From the NCBI GenBank assembly GCA_023412765.1, contig JAEZBX010000062.1, forward strand, positions 42,251 through 106,250: a stretch of DNA of 64,000 nucleotides, in the 5' to 3' direction. The DNA is from Bacteroidota bacterium (GTDB lineage Bacteria > Bacteroidota > Bacteroidia > Cytophagales > Cyclobacteriaceae). Of the stretch, positions 53,432 to 62,396 are shown one piece after another. Every line of letters starts with the position of its first letter. Positions within the stretch are counted from its first letter, which is position 1. The translations under genes were made by a program, and so were the position numbers. The notes below the pieces were generated by a model. It was not told the DNA's origin. It was given only the letters and a program-made list of their open reading frames with translations, and did no database searches.

Positions 53432-54166
53432 CTAATCGTTTAAGGTATCATAGTATTCTGCTACACGCACAATAGCCCGTGATCTGTCGTCGTTAAAACG
53501 GATTCGATTTTTTTTGATGAAACTCTTTATGTCTTGCTTGTGGTCTTCAAAAGTATCCAGTACCGATCCCTTGTTTTTTACCTGTGTCAGAACTCCATTT
53601 TTCAGAATGAAAAAGCGGGTGCTCTCTTCAAATCTAGGCACCACCTCCCTTGCTGTTATGTCTTCCCGATAAACTTTCTGATGCTTGGCATAAACCTTAC
53701 TTACTCCATCATATAGTCTTTCGTAGAAACCGTCAGCTATCTTGTTAGTCCCATTGTTTCGTAATCTTTGGAAGGTATGATCGTTAATTACAAACCCATC
53801 GACCTTATCCGGAATTAATTTAATGGGATTGCCACGGTTATGCTCTGTTATCACATGGTCGGTGCTCAAATCATATATAACCGGAACATTTTCATATAAC
53901 TCTCCCCAATAGGTGATGGATCCAAACGCCCAGTCATCGATACCAAAGAAAGGATGTTCCTCATCGCGCGATTGATACATGACATAATCGGTACCATTGT
54001 AAAGCCTTGACTGTTGCTGGATAGACGCAGCGTATAGCGAAACGATATTATTCTTTGAGGCTGCCAGGAATGCAGTATCAACTACAGATGCCTGTGAATA
54101 TGAATGCGTCTGCAACTGCATCAAAACAATTATTAAAAGGTACAGGTTGACGCTTCGAACTGACAT
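53432..54166 (-). CDS. Exported protein of unknown function heading the TonB-receptor operon
   Basis: A 244-residue protein with a signal peptide (MSVRSVNLYLLIIVLMQLQT ending near SYSQ) and no other membrane segment. The body is rich in charged and aromatic residues, for example DDWAFGSITYWGELYEN and FVINDHTFQRLRN; the C-terminus SFIKKNRIRFNDDRSRAIVRVAEYYDTL is helical. It ends three bases before the receptor start, so the two are strongly coupled. Small exported proteins of this kind precede many STN-type receptors in Bacteroidota, but their role is not known. The ATG at 54166 is chosen over one at 54205 because it begins the signal peptide. Confidence 0.78.
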   Translation of the reverse strand: MSVRSVNLYLLIIVLMQLQTHSYSQASVVDTAFLAASKNNIVSLYAASIQQQSRLYNGTDYVMYQSRDEEHPFFGIDDWAFGSITYWGELYENVPVIYDLSTDHVITEHNRGNPIKLIPDKVDGFVINDHTFQRLRNNGTNKIADGFYERLYDGVSKVYAKHQKVYREDITAREVVPRFEESTRFFILKNGVLTQVKNKGSVLDTFEDHKQDIKSFIKKNRIRFNDDRSRAIVRVAEYYDTLND

Positions 54167-54245
54167 TTTAACGGAAGTATCAATAAATATAATTAAAGAA
54201 TGCATTGGTGCTTGTACTGCTTATATAATAAGAGTAGAATTAATG

Positions 54246-54273
54246 AAAAAAAGCCCCATAGAGGGGCTTTTTT
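54246..54273 (-). terminator. Terminator after rny
   Basis: On the minus strand GCCCC and GGGGC arms, extended by A/T pairs, enclose TCTAT and are followed by TTTTTTTC. It lies 20 bases after the rny stop codon. The plus strand also has a T-run, but no rightward gene needs it. Confidence 0.9.
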
Positions 54274-54292
54274 ACAATGAGTGGATGAATTA

Positions 54293-55864
54293 TTATTTAG
54301 CGTAGGCTACACTCCTCATCTCCCGGATCACGGTCACTTTAACCTGACCAGGATATTGCATATCTCGTTCGATTTTCTGAGAAATGTCAAAACTAAGTTG
54401 TCCCGCGCGTTCATCTGTCGCTTTCTCAGCATCAACGATCACACGCAACTCCCTGCCTGCCTGTATTGCATAACACTTATCGACGCCGTCGAAGCTGAGG
54501 CCCAGTTGTTCCAGTTCCTTCAGACGCTTGATGTACTGCTCCATCACCTCGCGTCGTGCGCCCGGCCGTGCTCCGCTGATCGCATCACATGATTGTACAA
54601 TAGGGGAGATGATATTTGTCATTTCAATCTCGTCATGGTGCGCACCGATGGCGTTACAAATTACAGGATGCTCCTTGTATTTTTGTGCGAGTTCCATCCC
54701 GACGATTGCGTGAGGTTTCTCGAGTTCTTCCGGCCAAACCTTTCCGATGTCATGAAGGAGTCCGGCCCGCTTTGCCTGCTTCACATTCAGTCCGAGTTCG
54801 CTTGCCATGATCGCGCATAGATTGGCAACTTCGCGTGAATGCTGCAGCAAATTCTGCCCGTATGATGAACGGAAGCGCATACGTCCTACCATCCTCACAA
54901 GTTCAGGATGGAGTCCGTGGATCCCCAGATCGATTACTGTACGTTCGCCAATTTCGACAATTTCGTCTTCGATATTTTTAGTCGTCTTGGCAACAATCTC
55001 TTCAATCCTGGCAGGGTGAATTCTTCCATCCTGTACCAGCCGATGGAGTGACAGCCGGGCAATTTCCCTGCGCACTGGATCAAACCCAGAAATAATTATC
55101 GCTTCAGGTGTATCATCTACGATGATCTCAACGCCTGTCACTGCTTCCAGTGCACGGATGTTACGACCTTCGCGACCAATAATCTTTCCCTTAATGTCGT
55201 CGCTTTCGATGTTAAATATGGAAACACAATTTTCGATGGCATGCTCGGTTGCCGTGCGTTGAATAGTTTCGACTACAATCTTTTTGGCTTCTTTGGTAGC
55301 GGTGAGCTTTGCCTGCTCCATGATATCCTTGATGTAACTTGAAGCCCGTGTTTGGGCCTCGTCCTTAAGCGAAGCTACCAATTGCTCTCGCGCTTCATCA
55401 GCGGTCAGTTTGCTGATGTTTTCCAGGACCTGAATTTTTTGCTGATTGAACTTGTCCAGTTCCTCTTTGCGTTTCTTCGTGTGTTCTAACTGAGCGGCAA
55501 GGTCTGTTCTGATATCATCCAGTTCACCTTCCTTTCGCTTCAGACTTTCCAGTTCTTTGCTCAGTGCCTGTTCTCTTTGCTTGATCTTTTGTTCGTTGCT
55601 AATGATGAGGTTCTTCTTCTTGTTGGCCTCCTCCTCAAATTCGCTTTTCATTTTGAGAAGTTTTTCTTTCGCCTCCAGGATCTTGTCTTTTTTCAGATTC
55701 TCAGCTGCAATCTCAGCTTCTTTCAGAATCAACTTGGCTTTTGCGCCTGCGTCTTCTTCATTTTTTTTAAGCTTTCGTTTGTACAGCCACGAACCGATCA
55801 AAGGGCTCAGCACAATCGTAGCGATGATGCTGGCTACAATAGCTATCACGGTTGTTGTTGACAT
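54293..55864 (-). CDS. rny: Ribonuclease Y
   Basis: A 523-residue endoribonuclease. It has an N-terminal transmembrane helix (about 5-27), a long coiled coil (about 35-185), a KH RNA-binding domain (about 215-275, GxxG loop in IIGREGRN at 228-235) and an HD phosphohydrolase domain (about 340-430) with H371-D372 in GLLHDIGKV. It starts mRNA decay from the inner membrane. The order pheT, coiled-coil protein, zapA, rny is conserved in many Bacteroidota. The start ATG at 55864 lies 69 bases after zapA. Confidence 0.96.
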   Translation of the reverse strand: MSTTTVIAIVASIIATIVLSPLIGSWLYKRKLKKNEEDAGAKAKLILKEAEIAAENLKKDKILEAKEKLLKMKSEFEEEANKKKNLIISNEQKIKQREQALSKELESLKRKEGELDDIRTDLAAQLEHTKKRKEELDKFNQQKIQVLENISKLTADEAREQLVASLKDEAQTRASSYIKDIMEQAKLTATKEAKKIVVETIQRTATEHAIENCVSIFNIESDDIKGKIIGREGRNIRALEAVTGVEIIVDDTPEAIIISGFDPVRREIARLSLHRLVQDGRIHPARIEEIVAKTTKNIEDEIVEIGERTVIDLGIHGLHPELVRMVGRMRFRSSYGQNLLQHSREVANLCAIMASELGLNVKQAKRAGLLHDIGKVWPEELEKPHAIVGMELAQKYKEHPVICNAIGAHHDEIEMTNIISPIVQSCDAISGARPGARREVMEQYIKRLKELEQLGLSFDGVDKCYAIQAGRELRVIVDAEKATDERAGQLSFDISQKIERDMQYPGQVKVTVIREMRSVAYAK

Positions 55865-55933
55865 AAAAAAAATTGGTTATAAATAGCCCTGAGATGCCGC
55901 CTTGGCTTCAGAAGATTAAAAAGGAGTGAAGGG

Positions 55934-56224
55934 CTAAAGAATAGATTGGGAGACGATGTGATTGAGCTGATTTACCTTTTCAAAAACAGTTTGATCAATA
56001 ACCTGATAGGTTTCATCCGCTGCCATCTTATCAATGAGGCAATCGAAAGCGACCATGGCCAATAAATCTTGCTTATCGTCAATCCCAAATTGTTCCCGAT
56101 AAGATTTAATTTTTTCATTGATGAGTTTGCCGGCCATTCGAACCCGCTCTTCGTCCGTGAGTTTCACTTTCATTGGATACTCACGATCCGCTATTTTGAT
56201 TTTTATAGAAAGATCCTCCATCAA
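55934..56224 (-). CDS. zapA: Cell division protein ZapA
   Basis: A 96-residue protein with the ZapA fold: IKIKIADREYPMKV (strand region), then LTDEERVRMAGKLINEKIKS and a C-terminal helix QVIDQTVFEKVNQLNHIVSQ. ZapA cross-links FtsZ filaments at the division site. A second ATG one codon downstream could be used instead. The upstream neighbour is a coiled-coil protein of ZapB size. Confidence 0.9.
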   Translation of the reverse strand: MMEDLSIKIKIADREYPMKVKLTDEERVRMAGKLINEKIKSYREQFGIDDKQDLLAMVAFDCLIDKMAADETYQVIDQTVFEKVNQLNHIVSQSIL

Positions 56225-56243
56225 ATAATCTTACAGGGTTTTC

Positions 56244-56540
56244 TTATCTGCTTAAGTGTGCGATGCATTTGTCAATTTCACGAATGTAGTCGTCCACTTT
56301 TTTCTTCAACTCCGAAACACTTCCGTCCTCCGGGTTAATACTATCCACAATTTTAGTGATTTTCAGTTGATTATGAAAACCTGATATCTGTTCATCGCGG
56401 CTCCGAACTGCAGTTTTCAATTCCTGGTTTTCTCTTTTAAGGCTTTTCAGCTCTTCCTTTAGGTTTTTGTGCTCATTCACAAGCACCAAAATTTTGCGTT
56501 CCAACCCATTTAGGTTGGTTTTTAGAAGTTCCTGATCCAT
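56244..56540 (-). CDS. Small coiled-coil protein, ZapB-like
   Basis: A 98-residue protein with a nearly continuous coiled coil (about 5-55, LKTNLNGLERKILVLVNEHK then LKEELKSLKRENQELK) and a second short helical segment at the C-terminus (VSELKKKVDDYIREIDKCIAHL). Its position directly before zapA, its length and its coil suggest a ZapB-like partner of ZapA in the division ring, as in other bacteria where the two interact (inference). Sequence identity to ZapB cannot be judged by eye. Confidence 0.75.
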   Translation of the reverse strand: MDQELLKTNLNGLERKILVLVNEHKNLKEELKSLKRENQELKTAVRSRDEQISGFHNQLKITKIVDSINPEDGSVSELKKKVDDYIREIDKCIAHLSR

Positions 56541-56620
56541 GAAATGTTATTTAAGCATGGCGACCTTTGCCAGCAGGCTAACCGTTGAACCATCGGTAGA
56601 CTGTTGATCGCGATACATCA

Positions 56621-59035
56621 TTATTTTCTAATTAAAGCTCCAAGTTTTTCTTGTAATGCTACCATCAGTCGCTCCATCGTTTTATCAATCTCGTCATCCG
56701 TCAGGGTCTTGGTTTCGTTTTGTAATGTGAACCCAAGTGCATAAGCTTTTTTACCCTTAGGAATTTTTTCTCCTTCGTAAACATCAAAAGCTATGATGTT
56801 CTTTATCAACCGCTTCTCTTCTTCCATGATGAGGTTCTGAATTTCATCGAAGCTGATCTGCTTGTCTAATACGAGTGACAAGTCGCGTCTAACCTCGGGG
56901 AACTTAGCAACCTCTTGAATTACTAACTTAGGGTTTGCATTCTTGAAAAGCAAGGATGTGTTAAGCTCTGCATAAAATAAATCCTGCTTCAGGCCAAAAT
57001 CTTTCAGGAAGGCTTGTTTTACTTTGCCAACCTTTCCGATTTCTTTTTTGCCACCCACAAGTGTCACACCATATTCAAATATTTGGTCAACCATCTTTTC
57101 AACCTTCGAGTTGGCAAAACCACACTTTATTAATATGTGATGAACATGTTGCGTCAGGTCGTAGTAACTCACACCCTTCGATGGTGAACGCCAGTTGTCC
57201 GCTTGAACGTTGCCGGACATGTATAGTGCCAGGCGTTCTTCTTCGTGATGCCTGCCATTTTCCTCGTAGTAAATTTTTCCGAACTCAAAGAGCTTCAGAT
57301 CTTTCTGTTTCCGATTAATATTATATGAAGCGACTTCCAAACCAGTAAAGAGCATCGTTTGCCTGAGAATGCCTTGCTCTTCGCTAAGTTTGTTAAGCAT
57401 CTCGACCGGCTCTCCTCGAAAATCAAGATTGTGTTTCTGTTGGTATGCAAGATTGGTGAGGGAATTCGTCCATATTTCGAAGAATCCATTTGAAACTAAA
57501 AGTTCACTAATGGTTCGCTTGAAATTATTAATATCCTTCGATGGAAAGGAAGCAAGAAAATCTGCTGAAGAACTATTGGACAATTCAATGTTATTGAAGC
57601 CATAAATTCGAAGAACTTCTTCTGCGATATCAGCCTCTTGAGTAACATCAACGCGATAAGGCGGTACGGATACCTCAAACTCGTCATCAGATTTGATAAC
57701 AGTTTTAATATCTAAGCCTTCGAGGATATTGTGGATTTGATCGCGGTCGATCTTCTTACCAATTAGTCGATCGATATTCTTGTACTTAACCTTGAATTCA
57801 CGGTTCCCTATCTTTGACGGATAGACGTCAATAATGTCTGAAGAAATTTCTCCGCCCGCAATTTCCCGAATTAGGACTGCCGCACGCTTTAGTGCATAGA
57901 CAGTATTGTTTGGATCGGTACCTCGTTCAAAACGAAACGACGCATCTGTCTTTAATTGATGGTTGGTCGACGTTCTTCGAATGTATTCAGGCGAGAAATA
58001 GGCACTTTCCAAAAAAATATTTTTAGTGGTTTCGGTTATGCCCGACTTTATTCCTCCGAACACTCCTGCAATGCACATTCCTTCAGTCGCACTGCAGATC
58101 ATGAGGTCTGTTGAGTTAAGTGACCTTTCCTTATTATCTAAGGTTGTAAACTTGCTGCCCTGAGGTAAGGTCTTGACAATCACTTTGCCTCCATCAATTT
58201 TGTCAGCATCGAAGGCGTGCAGCGGCTGTCCGAGTTCGTGACAAACGAAATTTGTAATGTCGACAATCGAGTTGATGGGCGTTTGCCCGATGGCTTCCAA
58301 TCTCTGCTTTAGCCATGCGGGCGATTCCGTAACTGTTACTCCCGAAATGGTAACGGCTGAATAGCGCGGGCAGGCATCATAATTTTCAACCTCTACGGCT
58401 ATGGGCAGATTCTTATTTCCAATTGTAAATGCGCTGACATCAGGTAACTTAAGCTCTCTCTTTTTTGCTGCCTTAATATCCCTGGCCACACCGACATGAG
58501 ATGCTGCATCTGCACGGTTTGGTGTCAGACCAATTTCAATCACATGGTCTGATTCTATTTTATAATACTGCGATGCAGGTGTCCCATTAGGAAGATCAGT
58601 TTGAAGGACTATAATTCCATCATGACTTTCACCAAGTCCAATCTCATCTTCCGCACATATCATTCCCTCAGAGCGCTCCCCGCGAATCTTGGTTGCCTTA
58701 ATCGTAAACTTTTCACCACTCTTAGGATAAAGCGTAGAGCCGGGAAGAGCGACTACAACTTTCTGACCGGCTGCAACATTGGGCGCGCCGCAGACAATGG
58801 GTAGAATTTTATTTTCACCGACGTCAACTGTTGTGACTGATAACTTGTCGGCATTGGGATGTTTCGCACAAGTAATTACTTCACCGATCACCAATCCCTG
58901 TAAACTACCCTTTATAGTTTCAAAAACTTCTACACCTTCCACCTCAAGCCCGGTTGATGTCAATATATGAGACAGTTCATCCGGCGACTCCGGTATGTCG
59001 ATATATTCTTTCAGCCAGTTGTAGGAAATGGTCAT
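56621..59035 (-). CDS. pheT: Phenylalanyl-tRNA synthetase beta subunit
   Basis: An 804-residue protein with the full PheT layout: N-terminal tRNA-binding OB domain (about 40-150, VIGEVITCAKHPNADKLSVTTVDVG region), B3/4 domain (about 210-380, with PRYSAVTI), B5 domain (about 400-475), a central catalytic-like region and the C-terminal FDX-ACB domain (about 715-804, AKFPEVRRDLSLVLDKQISFDE region). With PheS it charges tRNA-Phe. TAATTTTG before the start (59053-59060, minus strand) fits a Bacteroidota -7 box, although no -33 box is visible. Confidence 0.97.
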   Translation of the reverse strand: MTISYNWLKEYIDIPESPDELSHILTSTGLEVEGVEVFETIKGSLQGLVIGEVITCAKHPNADKLSVTTVDVGENKILPIVCGAPNVAAGQKVVVALPGSTLYPKSGEKFTIKATKIRGERSEGMICAEDEIGLGESHDGIIVLQTDLPNGTPASQYYKIESDHVIEIGLTPNRADAASHVGVARDIKAAKKRELKLPDVSAFTIGNKNLPIAVEVENYDACPRYSAVTISGVTVTESPAWLKQRLEAIGQTPINSIVDITNFVCHELGQPLHAFDADKIDGGKVIVKTLPQGSKFTTLDNKERSLNSTDLMICSATEGMCIAGVFGGIKSGITETTKNIFLESAYFSPEYIRRTSTNHQLKTDASFRFERGTDPNNTVYALKRAAVLIREIAGGEISSDIIDVYPSKIGNREFKVKYKNIDRLIGKKIDRDQIHNILEGLDIKTVIKSDDEFEVSVPPYRVDVTQEADIAEEVLRIYGFNNIELSNSSSADFLASFPSKDINNFKRTISELLVSNGFFEIWTNSLTNLAYQQKHNLDFRGEPVEMLNKLSEEQGILRQTMLFTGLEVASYNINRKQKDLKLFEFGKIYYEENGRHHEEERLALYMSGNVQADNWRSPSKGVSYYDLTQHVHHILIKCGFANSKVEKMVDQIFEYGVTLVGGKKEIGKVGKVKQAFLKDFGLKQDLFYAELNTSLLFKNANPKLVIQEVAKFPEVRRDLSLVLDKQISFDEIQNLIMEEEKRLIKNIIAFDVYEGEKIPKGKKAYALGFTLQNETKTLTDDEIDKTMERLMVALQEKLGALIRK

Positions 59036-59153
59036 TGATTAATGTTAGCGTGCAAAATTAAATTTTCGCAAGGAAGTAAAAATACTTCAGAGAAAGAACT
59101 TGCTCCTAAGCAAAGGAATTTAACCCGACGCGAACACGCCAGAGGCCTGTATG

Positions 59154-59771
59154 TCAATGATATGCTTTTTCGCCGGCCCGAATGGGAATGCTAAGCAAAT
59201 TTTCAGAAGGGGGTAGGGGACAGGAAAAATTGTCCTTATAGGCACAGTATGGATTATAAGCCTTGTTAAAGTCGAGTGTAATCGTGCTGGCACCCGGTAC
59301 CTTTGTCAGGTCAAGATAACGGCCGGCGCCATAGGTTTCTACTGCGCTTGTTTCATCGCCAAACGCAAAAAACAATGTTCCCCTGAAAGGCCCCATATCA
59401 ATTACTTCCAGTATCAGCAGGCGATGATGATAACCGTCGAGGTCGAATTCGGCATAGGCGTATTCAAGATATCGTTGCTCTTTGCCATCATTGGTGGCGA
59501 GTGTTACGGGTTTCTTATTTTCGATCGGAACAAGATTGGCAATGATCTTGTATTTGGGATTTGGCGGGTAGTAGTTCAATCCCTTGTAGTCCTCTGGCGG
59601 ATTTCCGAAAGGAGATTCATTCGATGTGCGCATAAATCGGTCCTTCTCCTCGCGCTCCTTATTAATCTCTTCATTATAGGCAGCAACATCGCTACCCCCG
59701 AGAAATGAATAGAGGATGCTTACAACAACGACACCAAATGCACCCAGAAAAATAATGTTCTTTGCCTTCAT
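59154..59771 (-). CDS. DUF1684 membrane-anchored protein
   Basis: A 205-residue protein with one N-terminal helix (about 5-24) and a soluble DUF1684 domain: KDRFMRTSNESPF, YKGLNYYPPNPKYK, and the conserved core RYLDL followed by LDFNKAYNPYCAY and a CPLPPSEN motif. The family is widespread and uncharacterised. The gene overlaps the beta-lactamase-like gene by four bases (ATGA), so the two are cotranscribed. Confidence 0.9.
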   Translation of the reverse strand: MKAKNIIFLGAFGVVVVSILYSFLGGSDVAAYNEEINKEREEKDRFMRTSNESPFGNPPEDYKGLNYYPPNPKYKIIANLVPIENKKPVTLATNDGKEQRYLEYAYAEFDLDGYHHRLLILEVIDMGPFRGTLFFAFGDETSAVETYGAGRYLDLTKVPGASTITLDFNKAYNPYCAYKDNFSCPLPPSENLLSIPIRAGEKAYH

Positions 59772-61030
59772 TGAATTGCGGGTGTACCCAATAATTCAAG
59801 CTTATATTTTTCTTCCCACGCAGCAATCTCATCTCGCCGTTGGTTAAACAAATCAAAAAACAGTGGAATACCGTTGTCAGCCAATGCGCCCGGCGCATTG
59901 GCCAAAATGCAAACCGCTATTTTGTCTTGTGGATTTATAGCGACTTCACTTCGATACCCGTTCACATATCCTCCGTGGTATATCAGGGTATCATTGGGGT
60001 AATGAAGTATTCGCCACCCGAGTCCGTAGAAGGAATCACTAAGGCGATGCATCCTTCCATAATTCCTATTTTTGGAACGCGCTCTCACAACGGGAGTGAA
60101 CAATTGGGCGAGGGTACCTTTTGAAATGACGTCTTCTCGATTTCCGAGAAGTGCAATCATCCATTGAGCCATATCTGAAATGCTTGCGTTTATTCCGCCA
60201 GCAGGCGCTACGTTGTAATAGGTGTCAGTGATTTTTGCCGGTCGCCACCGGCGGTTTCTTCGCATGTGCGGACGGGCAACGTTCGGATTCTGCATTATGC
60301 TCGCGTAGTCGATAGAAGCGGTTTTCATATTCAGGGGTTCAAATACCCGTTCTCGCATAACATTTTGAAACGTCTTACCTGTCGCAACCTTCACAACCGG
60401 CCCAATAAGACTGTAGGCAACATTTTGGTAACTGTATTCGTGGCCCACTCTGGAAACAAGGTTTACATTTTTTAGCCACGACAGCATGGAATCGAGCGAG
60501 ACGCCTTCTTCAACCATGTTGGTATACGCGTGATATGGCAATCCTGTAGTATGCGATAATACATTTCGAATCGACAGACGTTTCGTCTCCTCGGGTGACT
60601 TCAATGAAAACTTTGGTACGTAATCTATTATGGGGTTGTCCCACCGCACAATACTATCTTCTACTAATGTTCCTGTTAGAAATGCAGCAAAACATTTAGA
60701 AACCGAGGCAATCCTGAAAACGGTGTTGACATCTATAGAATCGGATGTTCCAGCTTTTTTGATGCCATAAGGTTTCAGGAACACAATAGTTGAATCGTGC
60801 ACGATCGCAACCGCGGCACCAGGTGTATTCGCCTCGTTTGCCAGCCCCTGAATCTCCAGATCGTATTGATTTATCAATTCCTGAAGCAACGGATTTGCTT
60901 TTCGAGGAGGTTTGGGGACGGCCGGATCCTTAATTACCGCTACAGCTTCTTTTTGTGTCAGAACCTGCGACAATAAAATCGGGAGAGCAATCAATAATAA
61001 GCCTAGTATGATATATCGCATTCTCCGCAT
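59768..61030 (-). CDS. Serine beta-lactamase-like hydrolase
   Basis: A 420-residue exported or membrane-anchored protein with a hydrophobic N-terminus (about 5-22) and the penicillin-binding-fold motifs: SVSK (109-112) with nucleophile S109, YQN (201-203) and HGG in LIYHGGYVNGY. It is a class C beta-lactamase/D-Ala-D-Ala carboxypeptidase-like enzyme; substrates in this family vary (peptides, esters, peptidoglycan), so antibiotic resistance should not be assumed. It is followed by and overlaps the DUF1684 gene. Confidence 0.9.
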   Translation of the reverse strand: MRRMRYIILGLLLIALPILLSQVLTQKEAVAVIKDPAVPKPPRKANPLLQELINQYDLEIQGLANEANTPGAAVAIVHDSTIVFLKPYGIKKAGTSDSIDVNTVFRIASVSKCFAAFLTGTLVEDSIVRWDNPIIDYVPKFSLKSPEETKRLSIRNVLSHTTGLPYHAYTNMVEEGVSLDSMLSWLKNVNLVSRVGHEYSYQNVAYSLIGPVVKVATGKTFQNVMRERVFEPLNMKTASIDYASIMQNPNVARPHMRRNRRWRPAKITDTYYNVAPAGGINASISDMAQWMIALLGNREDVISKGTLAQLFTPVVRARSKNRNYGRMHRLSDSFYGLGWRILHYPNDTLIYHGGYVNGYRSEVAINPQDKIAVCILANAPGALADNGIPLFFDLFNQRRDEIAAWEEKYKLELLGTPAIQ

Positions 61031-61180
61031 GCTTACCTCTGAATTACTTTGGTCGTTGCTTTACAATTTGGGCTTTCAATATAGGGAACAATTAACAGTT
61101 ATGCTCCCAGTTTTCGATGTCCGGAAATGAGTGAGACATTTTTCTCGATATCAAGTTGCCGACGATTATTTTTTTTATAA

Positions 61181-61876
61181 TTACAAGAGTCCTTCATCTG
61201 CAAAACTAAAATACTTTTGTCCTGCTACGATAAGATGATCGAGCACTTGTATATCCAATAATTTTCCTGCATCCCTGATCTTTTTTGTCAAGTCGAGATC
61301 GGCCTGACTCGCTGTCAGATTTCCCGATGGATGGTTGTGGGCGAGAATAATTCCACTTGCCAATTCTTCCAGCGCAAGCTTGAAGATTATTTTTGGGTCA
61401 GCAACCGTCCCTGCTACGCCACCTTGGCTGATTTGAGATTTCTTGATCACCCTGTTTGCGCGATTAAGCAATACAATCCAAAATTCTTCATGGCCGATAT
61501 CAAGAAGGTCAGCTTTCACAACGTCATATGCGTCTCTCGAGCCTGTGATCTTAGGCTTTTCATTTCCTTCTAAATCTCTTCGCCTCCTGCCAAGTTCCAA
61601 AGCTGCTACAATCGTCAAAGCCTTGGCTTCACCTATTCCCTTAATCTTTATGAGATCCTTAACGGTGAGTCGCGCCAATTCGTGCAAATTATTTCCAGCG
61701 GGCTGAAGAACTTTTTTAGCCAGTTCTACGGCAGAGAGGGAGCTTGTGCCGGAACCCAGCAAAATCGCAATAAGTTCAGCGTCTGAAAGTGCTGATTTTC
61801 CTTTAAGTATTAGTTTTTCCCGGGGACGGTCGTCAGGCGACCAGCTCTTAATCCCGAGCGTCTTTTCTGAATTCAT
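61181..61876 (-). CDS. radC: RadC family JAB/MPN-domain protein
   Basis: A 231-residue protein with an N-terminal helix-hairpin-helix region (about 10-100, LIKIKGIGEAKALTIVAALELGRR in two halves) and a C-terminal JAB metalloprotease-like domain with the zinc motif AHNHPSGNLTASQAD. The historic DNA-repair role is disputed; the domain resembles deubiquitinase-type metallopeptidases. It lies downstream of rpsT on the same strand, separated by a terminator. Confidence 0.93.
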   Translation of the reverse strand: MNSEKTLGIKSWSPDDRPREKLILKGKSALSDAELIAILLGSGTSSLSAVELAKKVLQPAGNNLHELARLTVKDLIKIKGIGEAKALTIVAALELGRRRRDLEGNEKPKITGSRDAYDVVKADLLDIGHEEFWIVLLNRANRVIKKSQISQGGVAGTVADPKIIFKLALEELASGIILAHNHPSGNLTASQADLDLTKKIRDAGKLLDIQVLDHLIVAGQKYFSFADEGLL

Positions 61877-61940
61877 TTTTATTAAGGCTAACGATTGGGT
61901 ACTAAAATAAGCCGTGATGGGCGAAAACGGGAATGGTATA

Positions 61941-61968
61941 AAAAAATAAAACCCGCAATATGCGGGTT
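61941..61968 (-). terminator. Rho-independent terminator after rpsT
   Basis: On the minus strand AACCCGCA and TGCGGGTT pair around TAT and are followed by TTATTTTTT. It lies 23 bases after the rpsT stop codon. Confidence 0.9.
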
Positions 61969-61991
61969 CAAATCGTGTCTATTAATATTAG

Positions 61992-62246
61992 CTAAGATAG
62001 CTTATTTACTAGTTTCGCCAGTTTTGACTTCTGATTAGAGGCTTTCTTCCAGTGGATAACGTTTTTCTTTGCCAACTTGTCGATCATGGAAGAAACTTCC
62101 TTAAGCAGCGCTTCGGCTTCATTCTTCACCGTCGTTGTTCTCAATTTTTTGATAAAAGTACGCGTTGTTTTAGCCTGATAGCGGTTTCTAACCCGTTTTG
62201 CTTCGTTTGCACGTATTCTTTTTTCTGCCGATTTATGGTTTGCCAT
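61992..62246 (-). CDS. rpsT: 30S ribosomal protein S20
   Basis: An 84-residue, strongly basic protein starting MANHKSAEKRIRANEAKRVR, the standard bS20 opening, followed by the helical repeats of the family and ending KLAKLVNKLS. It binds 16S rRNA early in 30S assembly. The ATG at 62246 gives the usual length; a longer frame starting at 62339 would run across the promoter and was rejected. A strong promoter is visible at 62271-62300 and a terminator at 61941-61968, so the gene is monocistronic. Confidence 0.97.
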   Translation of the reverse strand: MANHKSAEKRIRANEAKRVRNRYQAKTTRTFIKKLRTTTVKNEAEALLKEVSSMIDKLAKKNVIHWKKASNQKSKLAKLVNKLS

Positions 62247-62270
62247 ATTATGCTTTGAAATTAAGGAGTG

Positions 62271-62300
62271 CAAAGGTAAAGGGATTTGCCGGAAATGCAA
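62271..62300 (-). promoter_or_regulatory. Primary sigma promoter of rpsT (Bacteroidota type)
   Basis: Reading leftward, TTG (62300-62298) is followed after 19 bases by TACCTTTG (62278-62271), fitting the Bacteroidota consensus TTG-N19-TAnnTTTG. The -7 box ends 24 bases before the rpsT ATG. It is the clearest primary promoter in the window. Confidence 0.85.
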
Positions 62301-62396
62301 TGGTGGGGAGCACTCATTTTTCCTGTTAGGAGTGACCAAAGGGCATGAGGCGAAGAGGGAATATCGCAGAAGGTATAGCCCGTATGTTTAAAGCAA

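Noticed and set aside
61941..61975. A tRNA T-arm-like GGTTCAAATC
   Set aside because: It is the arm and flank of the rpsT terminator; no cloverleaf can be formed around it.
62247..62339. An upstream extension of rpsT
   Set aside because: The extension would cross the TTG-N19-TACCTTTG promoter, and bS20 proteins start MANHKSAEKR.
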